The notes beneath the pieces are model-generated. The model had not been told where the DNA came from and searched no databases. It was given only the letters and a program-made list of their open reading frames with translations. The position numbers and the translations under genes are program-made. DNA of 64,000 nt, taken from positions 3,491,501 through 3,555,500 of the forward strand of contig NZ_CP044011.1 of assembly GCF_016864555.1 (NCBI RefSeq), written 5' to 3'. This document shows positions 35,438-43,088 of the stretch, piece by piece. The stretch is from Sinorhizobium sp. BG8 (GTDB lineage Bacteria > Pseudomonadota > Alphaproteobacteria > Rhizobiales > Rhizobiaceae). How positions within the stretch are numbered: the first letter of the stretch is position 1; every line of letters begins with the position of its first letter.

Positions 35438-36499
35438 ATGCAGACGATCTTCGACGGTCACAACGATGTCTTGCTTCGCCTCTGGGAACAGGCGGCAAGC
35501 GGCGCCGATCCGGTGGCCGAATTCGTGAACGGTACGGATGCGGGGCACATAGACGGCCCGCGCGCCAGGGCAGGCGGTCTCGCAGGTGGGTTCTGCGCGG
35601 TCTACATCCCCTCGCCCGGCCAGTTTCCGCCCAGGGTGCTCGACGAGAACGGCCACTACAGCATTCCGCTGACAGACCCCCTGGATCATCCACGCGCGCT
35701 CAATATCGCGCTGGAACTCTTGGCGATCGCCTTCCGCCTCGACCGGGCCAGGGCGTGGACGATCTGCCGCTCGACAGCGGAGATCCGCAGCGCCATGGCG
35801 GCGGGAAGCTTCGCGGCCGTCCTCCACATGGAAGGCTGCGAACCGATCGGCGCCGATCTTGCCGCGCTCGAGACCTTCTACGCCGCCGGCCTGCGCTCCC
35901 TCGGCCCGGTATGGAGCCGGCACAACATCTTCGGGCACGGCGTGCCCTTCGCCTTCCCGACGAGCCCCGATACCGGCCCCGGTCTCACCGAGGCGGGCTT
36001 CGAGCTCGTGAAGACCTGCGACCGCCTCGGCATCATGATCGACCTGTCGCACATCACCGAACAGGGCTTCTGGGACGTGGCGCGCACCAGCACCCAGCCG
36101 TTGGTCGCAACGCATTCGAACGCACATGCGCTGACGCCGATTTCGCGAAACCTTACCGACCGCCAGCTCGACGCCATTCGCGAACGCAAGGGCATTGCCG
36201 GCCTCAACTACGCGACGACGATGCTGCGGGCGAACGGACAGGAAGACGCGGATACGTCGCTTTCCGACATGGTCCGCCATATCGACCACATGGTCGAACG
36301 CATGGGGATAGACTGTGTCGCCATCGGATCGGATTTCGACGGGGCGACCATACCACGCGCGATCGGCGACGCCTCCGGAAACCAGAACCTCGTGGAGGCA
36401 CTGCGTCTGGCGGGCTACAGCGAGGAAGAACTCGCACTGATCTGCCGCGAAAACTGGCTTCGCGTCCTGCAACAGGCGTGGCACGAAACCGCCACTTGA
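35438..36499 (+). CDS. membrane dipeptidase (renal dipeptidase family)
   Basis: Zinc dipeptidase of peptidase family M19, 353 aa. Zn-ligand motifs are visible: DGHND (residues 6-10), HMEGCEP (Glu) and VATHSNAH (His), plus the GSDFDG loop near the C-terminus. It hydrolyses L-X-D-X dipeptides. Inside an amino-sugar/murQ operon it would suit degradation of peptides released from peptidoglycan. An ATG at 35366 would add 24 residues but has no ribosome site. Confidence 0.9.
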   Translation: MQTIFDGHNDVLLRLWEQAASGADPVAEFVNGTDAGHIDGPRARAGGLAGGFCAVYIPSPGQFPPRVLDENGHYSIPLTDPLDHPRALNIALELLAIAFRLDRARAWTICRSTAEIRSAMAAGSFAAVLHMEGCEPIGADLAALETFYAAGLRSLGPVWSRHNIFGHGVPFAFPTSPDTGPGLTEAGFELVKTCDRLGIMIDLSHITEQGFWDVARTSTQPLVATHSNAHALTPISRNLTDRQLDAIRERKGIAGLNYATTMLRANGQEDADTSLSDMVRHIDHMVERMGIDCVAIGSDFDGATIPRAIGDASGNQNLVEALRLAGYSEEELALICRENWLRVLQQAWHETAT

Positions 36500-36545
36500 A
36501 AACTGTTCGATGCGCGGGCGCATCGACACACAGACAGAGGGTACG

Positions 36546-37292
36546 ATGGGCGCTCCGTTGATCGAAATTTGCGTTGAAGGCATAGACGGTTTCCTGGCGG
36601 CCCAGGAAGCAGGTGCCGACCGCGTGGAGCTGTGCGCCAGCCTGATGGAGGGCGGCCTCACCCCGAGCTTGGCGACGATCCGGGCAGCCGTTGCGGCGGC
36701 AAGGATCCCCGTCCATGTGATCATCCGGCCCCGGGGCGGCGACTTTCTCTATTCGGACGCCGAATTCGACACGATGCTTGCGGACGTTGCGGCATTGCGC
36801 GACGAGGGCGTGGCCGGTGTGGTCATCGGCTGCCTGACACCGGACGGACGCATTGACGAGGCCCGTACGGGCGCTCTCGCTCAAGCCGCACGGCCGATGT
36901 CGGTGACCTGCCACCGTGCCTTCGACATGACGGACGATCCGCGCGAAGCGCTCGAGGCATTGATCCGTTGCGGCATAGACAGGGTCCTGACTTCGGGCCA
37001 GCGCGACACCGCGATCGAAGGACTCGCCATCCTCAAGCAGGCCAATGACCAGGCCGGCGGACGCATCGTCGTGATGGGATGCGGCGCGCTTGACCGGCAC
37101 AACATACGCGAGGTCCGCGATGGCACGGGCCTGCAGGAACTGCACTTCGCAGCCCTGGCCACGGTTCCGAGTGCCATGGCCTTCCGCAATCCGCACGTCG
37201 GCATGGGCGGGACGGAGAAAGATCGCGAATACCAGCTGACCGTGACCGATCCCGACGCGGTAAGGGCAACGATCGAGGCTGCGAAAAGCTGA
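36546..37292 (+). CDS. cutC: CutC-family protein
   Basis: TIM-barrel protein of the CutC family, 248 aa. Typical motifs are IEICVEG, GADRVELCASLMEGGLTPS, VHVIIRPRGGDF and TCHRAFDM. The family was named for copper homeostasis in E. coli, but its biochemical role is unsettled. AGAGGG lies 4 bases before the ATG. It is 46 bases after the dipeptidase and is probably the last gene of the plus arm of the amino-sugar locus. Confidence 0.92.
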   Translation: MGAPLIEICVEGIDGFLAAQEAGADRVELCASLMEGGLTPSLATIRAAVAAARIPVHVIIRPRGGDFLYSDAEFDTMLADVAALRDEGVAGVVIGCLTPDGRIDEARTGALAQAARPMSVTCHRAFDMTDDPREALEALIRCGIDRVLTSGQRDTAIEGLAILKQANDQAGGRIVVMGCGALDRHNIREVRDGTGLQELHFAALATVPSAMAFRNPHVGMGGTEKDREYQLTVTDPDAVRATIEAAKS

Positions 37293-37370
37293 TCCCGCCC
37301 ACCTTGCGGAACCTCGTCGGCGCATTACGTGAATGCCGTAGGGATGCAAACAAAACCGGAGACCGCGAAG

Positions 37371-37865
37371 ATGCATAAACGGACAATCGCTGCGCTGATC
37401 GCGACCGCGACGCTGGCACTATCGATCCTTCCACTTCGCGCAGAGACGGTTGGGGAGGTCGGAGTGGACTGGATGGGCAACGATATCCTAATCGACGCCG
37501 TCCGTGACCCGAAGATCAAGGGCATCACCTGCCACGTCACCTATTTCGACCGCGGCGTGCTCGACCGTCTTCAAAAGGGCAACTGGTTCGAGGATCCGTC
37601 GAACAATGCCATCGCCTGCCGCCAGACCGGCCCTCTCTCCATCGGCGATATCGACCTTTCCGAGGAAGGCGAGGAAGTGTTCAAGTCCGGGCTTTCGCTC
37701 GTCTGGAAGAAGCTGGTGGTCACGCGGATCTACGACAAGAAGAACGATACGCTGATCTACCTCGCCCACTCGCGCGAACTGACGGAGGGTTCCGCCAAGA
37801 TGTCGATCTCGACCGTACCGCTCTATGGTGAAGAGGTGACCTGGGAAAAGGGAAAGCCGCAATAA
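37371..37865 (+). CDS. creA: CreA-family exported protein
   Basis: Small periplasmic protein of unknown function, 164 aa. It has a Sec signal (hydrophobic core about residues 6-20, cleavage near LRAE). The mature part shows the CreA pattern: DPKIKGITCHVTYF, NNAIACRQTGPLSIGDIDLSEEGEEVFK and RIYDKKNDTLIYLAHSRELTEGSAK. Its two cysteines are spaced as in E. coli CreA. It stands alone after cutC. Confidence 0.87.
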   Translation: MHKRTIAALIATATLALSILPLRAETVGEVGVDWMGNDILIDAVRDPKIKGITCHVTYFDRGVLDRLQKGNWFEDPSNNAIACRQTGPLSIGDIDLSEEGEEVFKSGLSLVWKKLVVTRIYDKKNDTLIYLAHSRELTEGSAKMSISTVPLYGEEVTWEKGKPQ

Positions 37866-37926
37866 CCTGAGCGGCAGGGCCGATGACGAGAAAGACGACG
37901 GGATCCACGGGCGTTTTGCCGATGCC

Positions 37927-38562
37927 TCAGCGGCCCACCTCTTCCAGCAGTTCCGCTGTCCGTACGATTTCGACGCCGGCTGCCTTCATCGCCGCCTCTG
38001 CGGCAGCAACGGTCTCGGGGGCAATGCCTCGGCTCGCGTCCTCGATGTACCGGACGGTCACGCCCGGCAGCATGTTCACCGCATCGATCGCCGACGCGCT
38101 GACGCAGTAGTCGGTCGCAAGTCCGCAGACGTCGAGCGTGGTGACGCCCCTGGCCTGCAGGAAGTCCGCAAGCCCCGTGGTTGCCCTGTGGTCGTTGTCC
38201 CGGAAGGCGGAGTAGCTGTCGACGTTGCGGTCCATACCCTTGCGCTGCACGTAGTCGATCCGGCTGGTGTCCAGGACCGGATGAAAGGCCGCGTCCTCGC
38301 TTTCCTCGACGCAATGATCCGGCCACAGAACCTGCGGCTTGCCGGCAAGCTCTCCCATCTCGAACGGCTGGCGGCCGGGATGGCTGGAAGCGAAGCTGCC
38401 GTGCCCCTCGGGATGCCAGTCCTGGGAGGCGACGACCAGGTCATATCCGCCGTCCTTCGTCAGGCGGTTTGCCACGTCGATCACTTCATCGCCCCCAGGC
38501 ACCGGCAGGTTTCCACCCGGGCAGAAGCCGTTCTGCAGGTCGACAAGGAGCAGGCATTTCAT
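37927..38562 (-). CDS. pncA: nicotinamidase
   Basis: Isochorismatase-fold amidohydrolase, 211 aa. It converts nicotinamide to nicotinate in NAD salvage. The catalytic Asp is in LLVDLQNGF (about residue 8), metal ligands are in QDWHPEGHGSF, and the nucleophilic Cys is in GLATDYCV. GGAGG is 9 bases before the ATG at 38562. It is convergent with creA and separated from cheW upstream by a strong hairpin. Confidence 0.95.
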   Translation of the reverse strand: MKCLLLVDLQNGFCPGGNLPVPGGDEVIDVANRLTKDGGYDLVVASQDWHPEGHGSFASSHPGRQPFEMGELAGKPQVLWPDHCVEESEDAAFHPVLDTSRIDYVQRKGMDRNVDSYSAFRDNDHRATTGLADFLQARGVTTLDVCGLATDYCVSASAIDAVNMLPGVTVRYIEDASRGIAPETVAAAEAAMKAAGVEIVRTAELLEEVGR

Positions 38563-38653
38563 CGCAGTTCGCCTCCGGAACATTCTCACGCTGGAACAAT
38601 CGGTTCGGCAGCTATTCTACTAGCCCGCATGAAGCCTTGCCACCGAAAACGCA

Positions 38654-38683
38654 AAAAGCTCCGGCCAGTTCGCCGGAGCTTTT
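38654..38683 (-). terminator. rho-independent terminator after cheW
   Basis: A perfect 12-base stem AAAAGCTCCGGC/GCCGGAGCTTTT encloses a 6-base loop. The A/T ends supply the U-tract on both strands. It lies about 28 bases past the cheW stop and upstream of pncA. Confidence 0.85.
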
Positions 38684-38711
38684 GCTGATTGGCGCTAGCG
38701 CCAAGATCTGA

Positions 38712-39176
38712 TCAGGCGGCCTGCGCCAGTTCGTCGGCGATGACCGTATCCAGGTTGAGGAAGCAGACCATGTTCTTCTCCAGTGCGACGATGCCGCGGC
38801 AGAAGGCACGCTGGGCTTCCGGGATGATTTCCGGTGCAGCCTGCAGGTCTTCGCTCTTGATCGTCATCATGTCGGAAACCTGCTCCACGAGCAGGCCGAC
38901 GAGCTTGCCGGCGATGTCGGTCACGATGATCGCGGAACGCTCGGAGGGCTCGGTCATCTTCATTCCGAGACGGCAGGCCATGTCGATAACCGGAATGACG
39001 GCGCCGCGCAGGTTGATGAGGCCAAGTACATAGGGAGGCGTATGCGGCATCGGCGTCACGGGTGCCCAGCCGCGGATTTCACGGATGGCCATGATATCGA
39101 TACAGAATTCCTGGTCCCCCAGATGGAAGGACACGATCTCGAGATAGGCGCCGGACTGCTTGATGGCGTTGGACAT
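38712..39176 (-). CDS. cheW: chemotaxis coupling protein CheW
   Basis: Scaffold linking chemoreceptors to CheA, 154 aa. It shows the CheW signatures YLEIVSFHLGDQEFCIDI, IREIRGW, PYVLGLINLRGAVIPVIDM and VGLLVEQVSDM. It is a single copy without other chemotaxis genes in the window, so it may couple a subset of receptors or a non-canonical array. The frame could extend to 39359, but the ATG at 39176 begins the conserved protein. Confidence 0.93.
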   Translation of the reverse strand: MSNAIKQSGAYLEIVSFHLGDQEFCIDIMAIREIRGWAPVTPMPHTPPYVLGLINLRGAVIPVIDMACRLGMKMTEPSERSAIIVTDIAGKLVGLLVEQVSDMMTIKSEDLQAAPEIIPEAQRAFCRGIVALEKNMVCFLNLDTVIADELAQAA

Positions 39177-39514
39177 TAGAGTGTTTCCCAATTCTCGGCA
39201 GCAAGACCACGTGTCCAGGGGACCGCTCTGCTGCCTGCTCGTGCCATCGCAAACCGGTGGCCGTCGTTTCCGGAAGGTGTTCTCAATGCGTTGGCGGGGG
39301 AGTTGGAACTGGCCGGCGGACATCATGCCCGGCAGGCCGAATCCGGCCTTTGTACGCAAATCGAGCCTTGCAAAGAGACATTAAGCAAACCCTAAGAAAC
39401 CGCTCCGCAAACTTGCATTTTAACCAAATAAGATTGATCGGCGCGCATTCGGAAGGTGCAGCGGACCAGTCCATCCCTGTTTGCGCCGGAGCGCTTTGCC
39501 GCTATCATGGAGGC
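39177..39514. other. intergenic region between cheW and small membrane ORF
   Basis: About 340 bases without a convincing gene. It becomes AT-rich from about 39380 to 39440. A minor hairpin GGCCG/CGGCC lies near 39338-39351, and a TTAA-N7-CTAA sequence near 39382 is a weak CtrA-like match that could belong to the cheW promoter. No stronger element is visible. Confidence 0.5.
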
Positions 39515-39673
39515 ATGAACCACAGCAACGCCCCATGGCGCACCATGCTCCTGACCGCCCTCGTCGCAGGTGGGGTGACCGCCCTTACCGCGATCGCCTT
39601 TGCCGGTTGGCTCGGCCACGGGGCTGCGATTTTCCTGAGCATGGCCGAATCGGGCCTCGCCTGGTGCTTCTGA
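39515..39673 (+). CDS. small single-helix membrane protein (tentative)
   Basis: 52 aa with one hydrophobic segment (TMLLTALVAGGVTALTAIAFAGW, residues 10-32). GGAGG precedes the ATG but only one base away, which is suboptimal, so translation is uncertain. It lies upstream of the SCO1-like gene on the same strand. A role beside copper/cytochrome oxidase assembly would be speculation. Confidence 0.4.
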   Translation: MNHSNAPWRTMLLTALVAGGVTALTAIAFAGWLGHGAAIFLSMAESGLAWCF

Positions 39674-39842
39674 GCCCTGCCCTCGGTAACGGCCGACACG
39701 ACTTCGATCACTTTCACGAGAGAATGCCCCGGCAGCCGGTCTGAGACAATTGGCGCGTTTGCTACCCGCGGCACGAGCAGCTAGATCAATGGATGCTCAA
39801 GGAAGCAATCATCAACTGCCCCAACCCTTCCGGATCGCCCGC

Positions 39843-40442
39843 ATGAAAACACTACGCATCGTCATATGGATCGCTATCGCACTTTTTGCGGGACTTCTGG
39901 GCTGGCTGACGCTGGAAATGAACCGCTCGCGCGAGCAGGCGACTGAAGGCCCATTCGGCGTCCCCTTCCGTCTCGTTTCGCAGGATGGCGCAGAAATTAC
40001 CGAGAAGGCATTCGTCGGCAAGCCGACAGCCTTGTTCTTCGGCTTCACCCATTGCCCCGAAGTCTGCCCGACGACCCTCTTTGAACTCGACGGCTGGATG
40101 GCAAAGGTGGATCCGGATGGCTCGAAGCTGCAGGCCTATTTCGTGACCGTCGATCCGGAACGCGATACGCCGGAGTTGGTAAAAGGCTATGTTTCCAACG
40201 TTTCCAAGCGCATCACCGGGATCTCCGGCCCACCTGATGCGGTCATGGAAATGGTGAAGGGCTTCCGGGTCTACGCCAAAAAGGTGCCGGTCGACGAGAA
40301 GAAGCCGGACGGTGACTACACCATGGACCACACCGCGTCTGTGTTCCTGCTCGACAAGGCCGGCAGCTTCACCGGTACGATCGCCTATGGCGAAAACCCC
40401 GAGGTTGCCGTAAAGAAATTGGAGAACCTGACCACGCGCTAG
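39843..40442 (+). CDS. SCO1/SenC/PrrC-family copper chaperone
   Basis: Membrane-anchored thioredoxin-fold protein, 199 aa. It has an N-terminal helix (residues 5-24), the copper site CPEVCP in FGFTHCPEVCPTTL and the matching His in YTMDHTASVFLLD. Family members deliver copper to the CuA centre of cytochrome c oxidase. Upstream in-frame ATGs exist (for example 39789), but the ATG at 39843 directly precedes the anchor helix. Confidence 0.93.
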   Translation: MKTLRIVIWIAIALFAGLLGWLTLEMNRSREQATEGPFGVPFRLVSQDGAEITEKAFVGKPTALFFGFTHCPEVCPTTLFELDGWMAKVDPDGSKLQAYFVTVDPERDTPELVKGYVSNVSKRITGISGPPDAVMEMVKGFRVYAKKVPVDEKKPDGDYTMDHTASVFLLDKAGSFTGTIAYGENPEVAVKKLENLTTR

Positions 40443-40453
40443 GATGTCCGAAA

Positions 40454-41584
40454 ATGGTTTCACGCGCTGACGATTCAATTCTGATTGCCGGCGCGGGGCC
40501 GGCGGGTCTGACTCTGGCGCTGGAACTGGCGCGCCGTGGCATCAAGGTGCGGATCGTCGAACGCGACGAAGGCGTGGTGCCGATCTCCGAGAGCCGGGCA
40601 CTCGGCGTCAATGCGCGCACGCTTGCCCTTCTCGAACCTTCGGGCGTAACCGAGCCGCTGCTGGCCGAAGCAATTCCGCTCGAGGAATTTCGCGTGCAGT
40701 CCGCGGACAAGCAGCTTCTAAAGATACGCCCCGCGGATCTGGGCGGCCGGTTTCCTGCGCTCTGCATCCTGCCGCAGGGCCTGACCGAGCGTCTGTTGCT
40801 CGAGCGCCTTCGCAGCTACGATATCGAGCCGGAATGGCAAACCAGCATCACGACCATCGAAGGCGGCGTGGAAGCCCCGCTCGCGACGCTGCTCAGCGGC
40901 GACGGCAGCGGCGAAATGGTCAGGCCGAACATGCTCGTCGGCGCGGACGGCGCCCATTCGCTCGTCAGGAAATCCTGCGGATTCGACTTCCCCGGAGAGG
41001 CGCTCGAGAGCCGGTTCTTCCTTGCCGACTTTCGCTACGCGGAAACGGTGGATACCGGTTTTGCCGAGATCAACCTGCAGAATCCCGGTGTGCTTGGACG
41101 GCTGCCGGTGCGCCCCGACGTTCTCCGATATATTTCGACGCTGCCCGACTTCGAGCGACGGATCATCCATCCCTCCCATCCGCTGGAGGAGACGTGGCGA
41201 TCCGACTTCCGCGTGAGCTTCCGCCATGTCGAGCCGATGTCCCGGGGAAAGGTCTACCTGCTCGGCGATGCGGCCCACGTCCATTCTCCGATCGGAGCGC
41301 GCGGGATGAACCTTGGCATCGAGGACGCCTGCTGGCTGGCCTGGCTGATCTCGCAGGGCCGCGAGGCGGAGTTCTCCCAGCTGCGGCTGCCATCCGTCAG
41401 GAAGGTGCTCGCGCAGACGCGACGCCTGACAGGGCTCATCACGATCGAGAACCCGCTGGCGCTGGCCCTTCGCAACAACCTGTTCGCGCTCGTCGGCACC
41501 ATGCCGCCGATCGCACGGCTGGCCCTGCGCAACATCTCCGGCCTGGACACACCGGCCCCCACCTGGATCGACAGTGCGACCTGA
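40454..41584 (+). CDS. FAD-dependent aromatic-type monooxygenase
   Basis: Group A flavoprotein hydroxylase (PheA/TfdB/UbiH superfamily), 376 aa. The GxGxxG motif is ILIAGAGPAGLTLALELARRG (about residues 9-29), and the second FAD motif is LLGDAAHVHSPIGARGMNLGIEDA. It is shorter than multi-domain phenol hydroxylases. It follows the SCO1 gene by 11 bases. The substrate is unknown. Confidence 0.88.
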   Translation: MVSRADDSILIAGAGPAGLTLALELARRGIKVRIVERDEGVVPISESRALGVNARTLALLEPSGVTEPLLAEAIPLEEFRVQSADKQLLKIRPADLGGRFPALCILPQGLTERLLLERLRSYDIEPEWQTSITTIEGGVEAPLATLLSGDGSGEMVRPNMLVGADGAHSLVRKSCGFDFPGEALESRFFLADFRYAETVDTGFAEINLQNPGVLGRLPVRPDVLRYISTLPDFERRIIHPSHPLEETWRSDFRVSFRHVEPMSRGKVYLLGDAAHVHSPIGARGMNLGIEDACWLAWLISQGREAEFSQLRLPSVRKVLAQTRRLTGLITIENPLALALRNNLFALVGTMPPIARLALRNISGLDTPAPTWIDSAT

Positions 41585-41654
41585 GGGTCCGTTAGGCTTT
41601 GCCGTCAGCCGACGGACGTGATAGGCGGAGCGAAACTTTCAGGGACCGCATATC

Positions 41655-42533
41655 GTGAGCGAACTCCGCCTTTTCATCACCACAACCGAAAAAGAATCCG
41701 AAACCGTTCTCGCCGCCATGACCGATGCCTTCGAGGAAGAAGGCTACGCGATCGCGACGATGGAGATGGATGAGAAGCGGGACATCTGGGAAGCATCCAT
41801 CTACCTCGATTTCGATCAGGAAGAAGAGATGACCCCTCGTTTTACCGCACTGGTGGAAGAGGTCCTGCCCGGCAGGACCGTGCAGCGTGAGGTCATTCCC
41901 GACGTCGACTGGATCGCGAAGTCTCTCGAAGGCCTCCAGCCCGTGCGGGCGGGACGTTTCATCGTACACGGCTCGCACGACCGCGGAACTGCGCGTGCGG
42001 GCGAAATCGCGATCGAAATCGATGCCGGCCAGGCCTTCGGCACGGGTCATCACGGCACGACAGCGGGCTGCCTCGAAATAATCGAGCGGGCGTTCCAGTC
42101 GCGTCCACCGAGGACTGTGCTCGATCTCGGGACAGGAAGCGGCGTGCTTGCCATCGCCGCGCGAAAACTCGTACCCGCTCGCGTTCTGGCAACGGACATC
42201 GATCCGGTGGCGATCAGGGTTGCGCGCGAAAACGTCCGTAAGAACGGCATCGCCTCGGGTATCGCGCTGGAAACGGCGCCGGGCTTCCACTCGACGGCCT
42301 TCCGGCGACACGGTCCGTTCGACGTGATCATCGCGAACATCCTCGCCCGCCCGCTGATGCGGATGGCGCCGCAGCTCGTCGCTCACCTCAATCCCGGCGG
42401 CCAGGTGATCCTGTCTGGCATATTGGCGAACCAGCGCTGGAAGGTGCTTGCCGCCTACAACGGCGCCGGCATGCGCCACCTGCGAACGATCTGGCGCAAC
42501 GGCTGGGTCACCCTGCACCTCGACCGGCCTTGA
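41655..42533 (+). CDS. prmA: ribosomal protein L11 methyltransferase
   Basis: SAM-dependent trimethyltransferase for ribosomal protein L11, 292 aa. Motif I is VLDLGTGSGVLAIAA (about residues 155-169), preceded by the GQAFGTGHHGTTAGCL signature of PrmA. It ends with NPGGQVILSGIL. It uses a GTG start with AGGGA about 10 bases upstream. A hairpin follows the gene. Confidence 0.93.
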   Translation: MSELRLFITTTEKESETVLAAMTDAFEEEGYAIATMEMDEKRDIWEASIYLDFDQEEEMTPRFTALVEEVLPGRTVQREVIPDVDWIAKSLEGLQPVRAGRFIVHGSHDRGTARAGEIAIEIDAGQAFGTGHHGTTAGCLEIIERAFQSRPPRTVLDLGTGSGVLAIAARKLVPARVLATDIDPVAIRVARENVRKNGIASGIALETAPGFHSTAFRRHGPFDVIIANILARPLMRMAPQLVAHLNPGGQVILSGILANQRWKVLAAYNGAGMRHLRTIWRNGWVTLHLDRP

Positions 42534-43088
42534 GCCGGTCGTCTTCAACGCGAAACAGTACCCCAGAAACGATAAAGGCGGTGCCAGTGGCACCGCCTAT
42601 CGACCGGCGAACCGGCCTGTCCGCGAGCGTGAGGAGGAGGAGAGCTCGAGCGGACCTATGCATCCCGAACGCCTGCCCGGAGGAGGGAGGAGGAGTGACC
42701 GGACAAACGTCTGATCGGAATGCGTAGCTATGATGCCTTTCGGCGAATTCTTTGCAAAGCCGGAATATTCGATTTCCGATTTCGCTTTCTTTCGAATTGA
42801 GCGCGCTTTGCGTTCGCTTCGATGCGCGCTTTATACAGGAACAAAAATAATCAGGCAGAGGGCTTGGCACATGGGAGCCATGCGCAAACTGCATATGTCA
42901 GGAGCGACCTCGAGGCGAGCCCAGGGCGTTTGCATGAGGCGAACGCCCGACGATGCCCATGTGTTGTCGATGCGATCAGGACGGCCATGTCCAGCCAACA
43001 GAACGGTTTCATTTGAGCATCCGTCGATCTAGATTGCGTGCCAGACGAATCCGCCCGCGCTTGCGGGCAAGCCAGCAGGAAGCCCGCC
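42534..43088. other. long intergenic region prmA-pepP
   Basis: 555 bases with no convincing protein gene. It holds the prmA terminator, two purine-rich tracts of GAGGAGGAG/GGAGGAGGG character (about 42628-42645 and 42679-42699), an AT-rich segment around 42765-42850 and a possible minus-ten TATAC near 42834. The size and mixed composition leave room for a small RNA or a long leader. Confidence 0.45.
42576..42598 (+). terminator. terminator hairpin after prmA
   Basis: The 10-base arms AGGCGGTGCC/GGCACCGCCT enclose a 3-base loop 42 bases after the prmA stop. The stem is GC-rich with only a weak T-rich tail. Confidence 0.7.

Noticed and set aside
42730-43032. 100-codon plus-strand frame in the prmA-pepP gap
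   Set aside because: No ribosome site, atypical composition and no recognisable fold; it spans the likely promoter region of the aminopeptidase gene.
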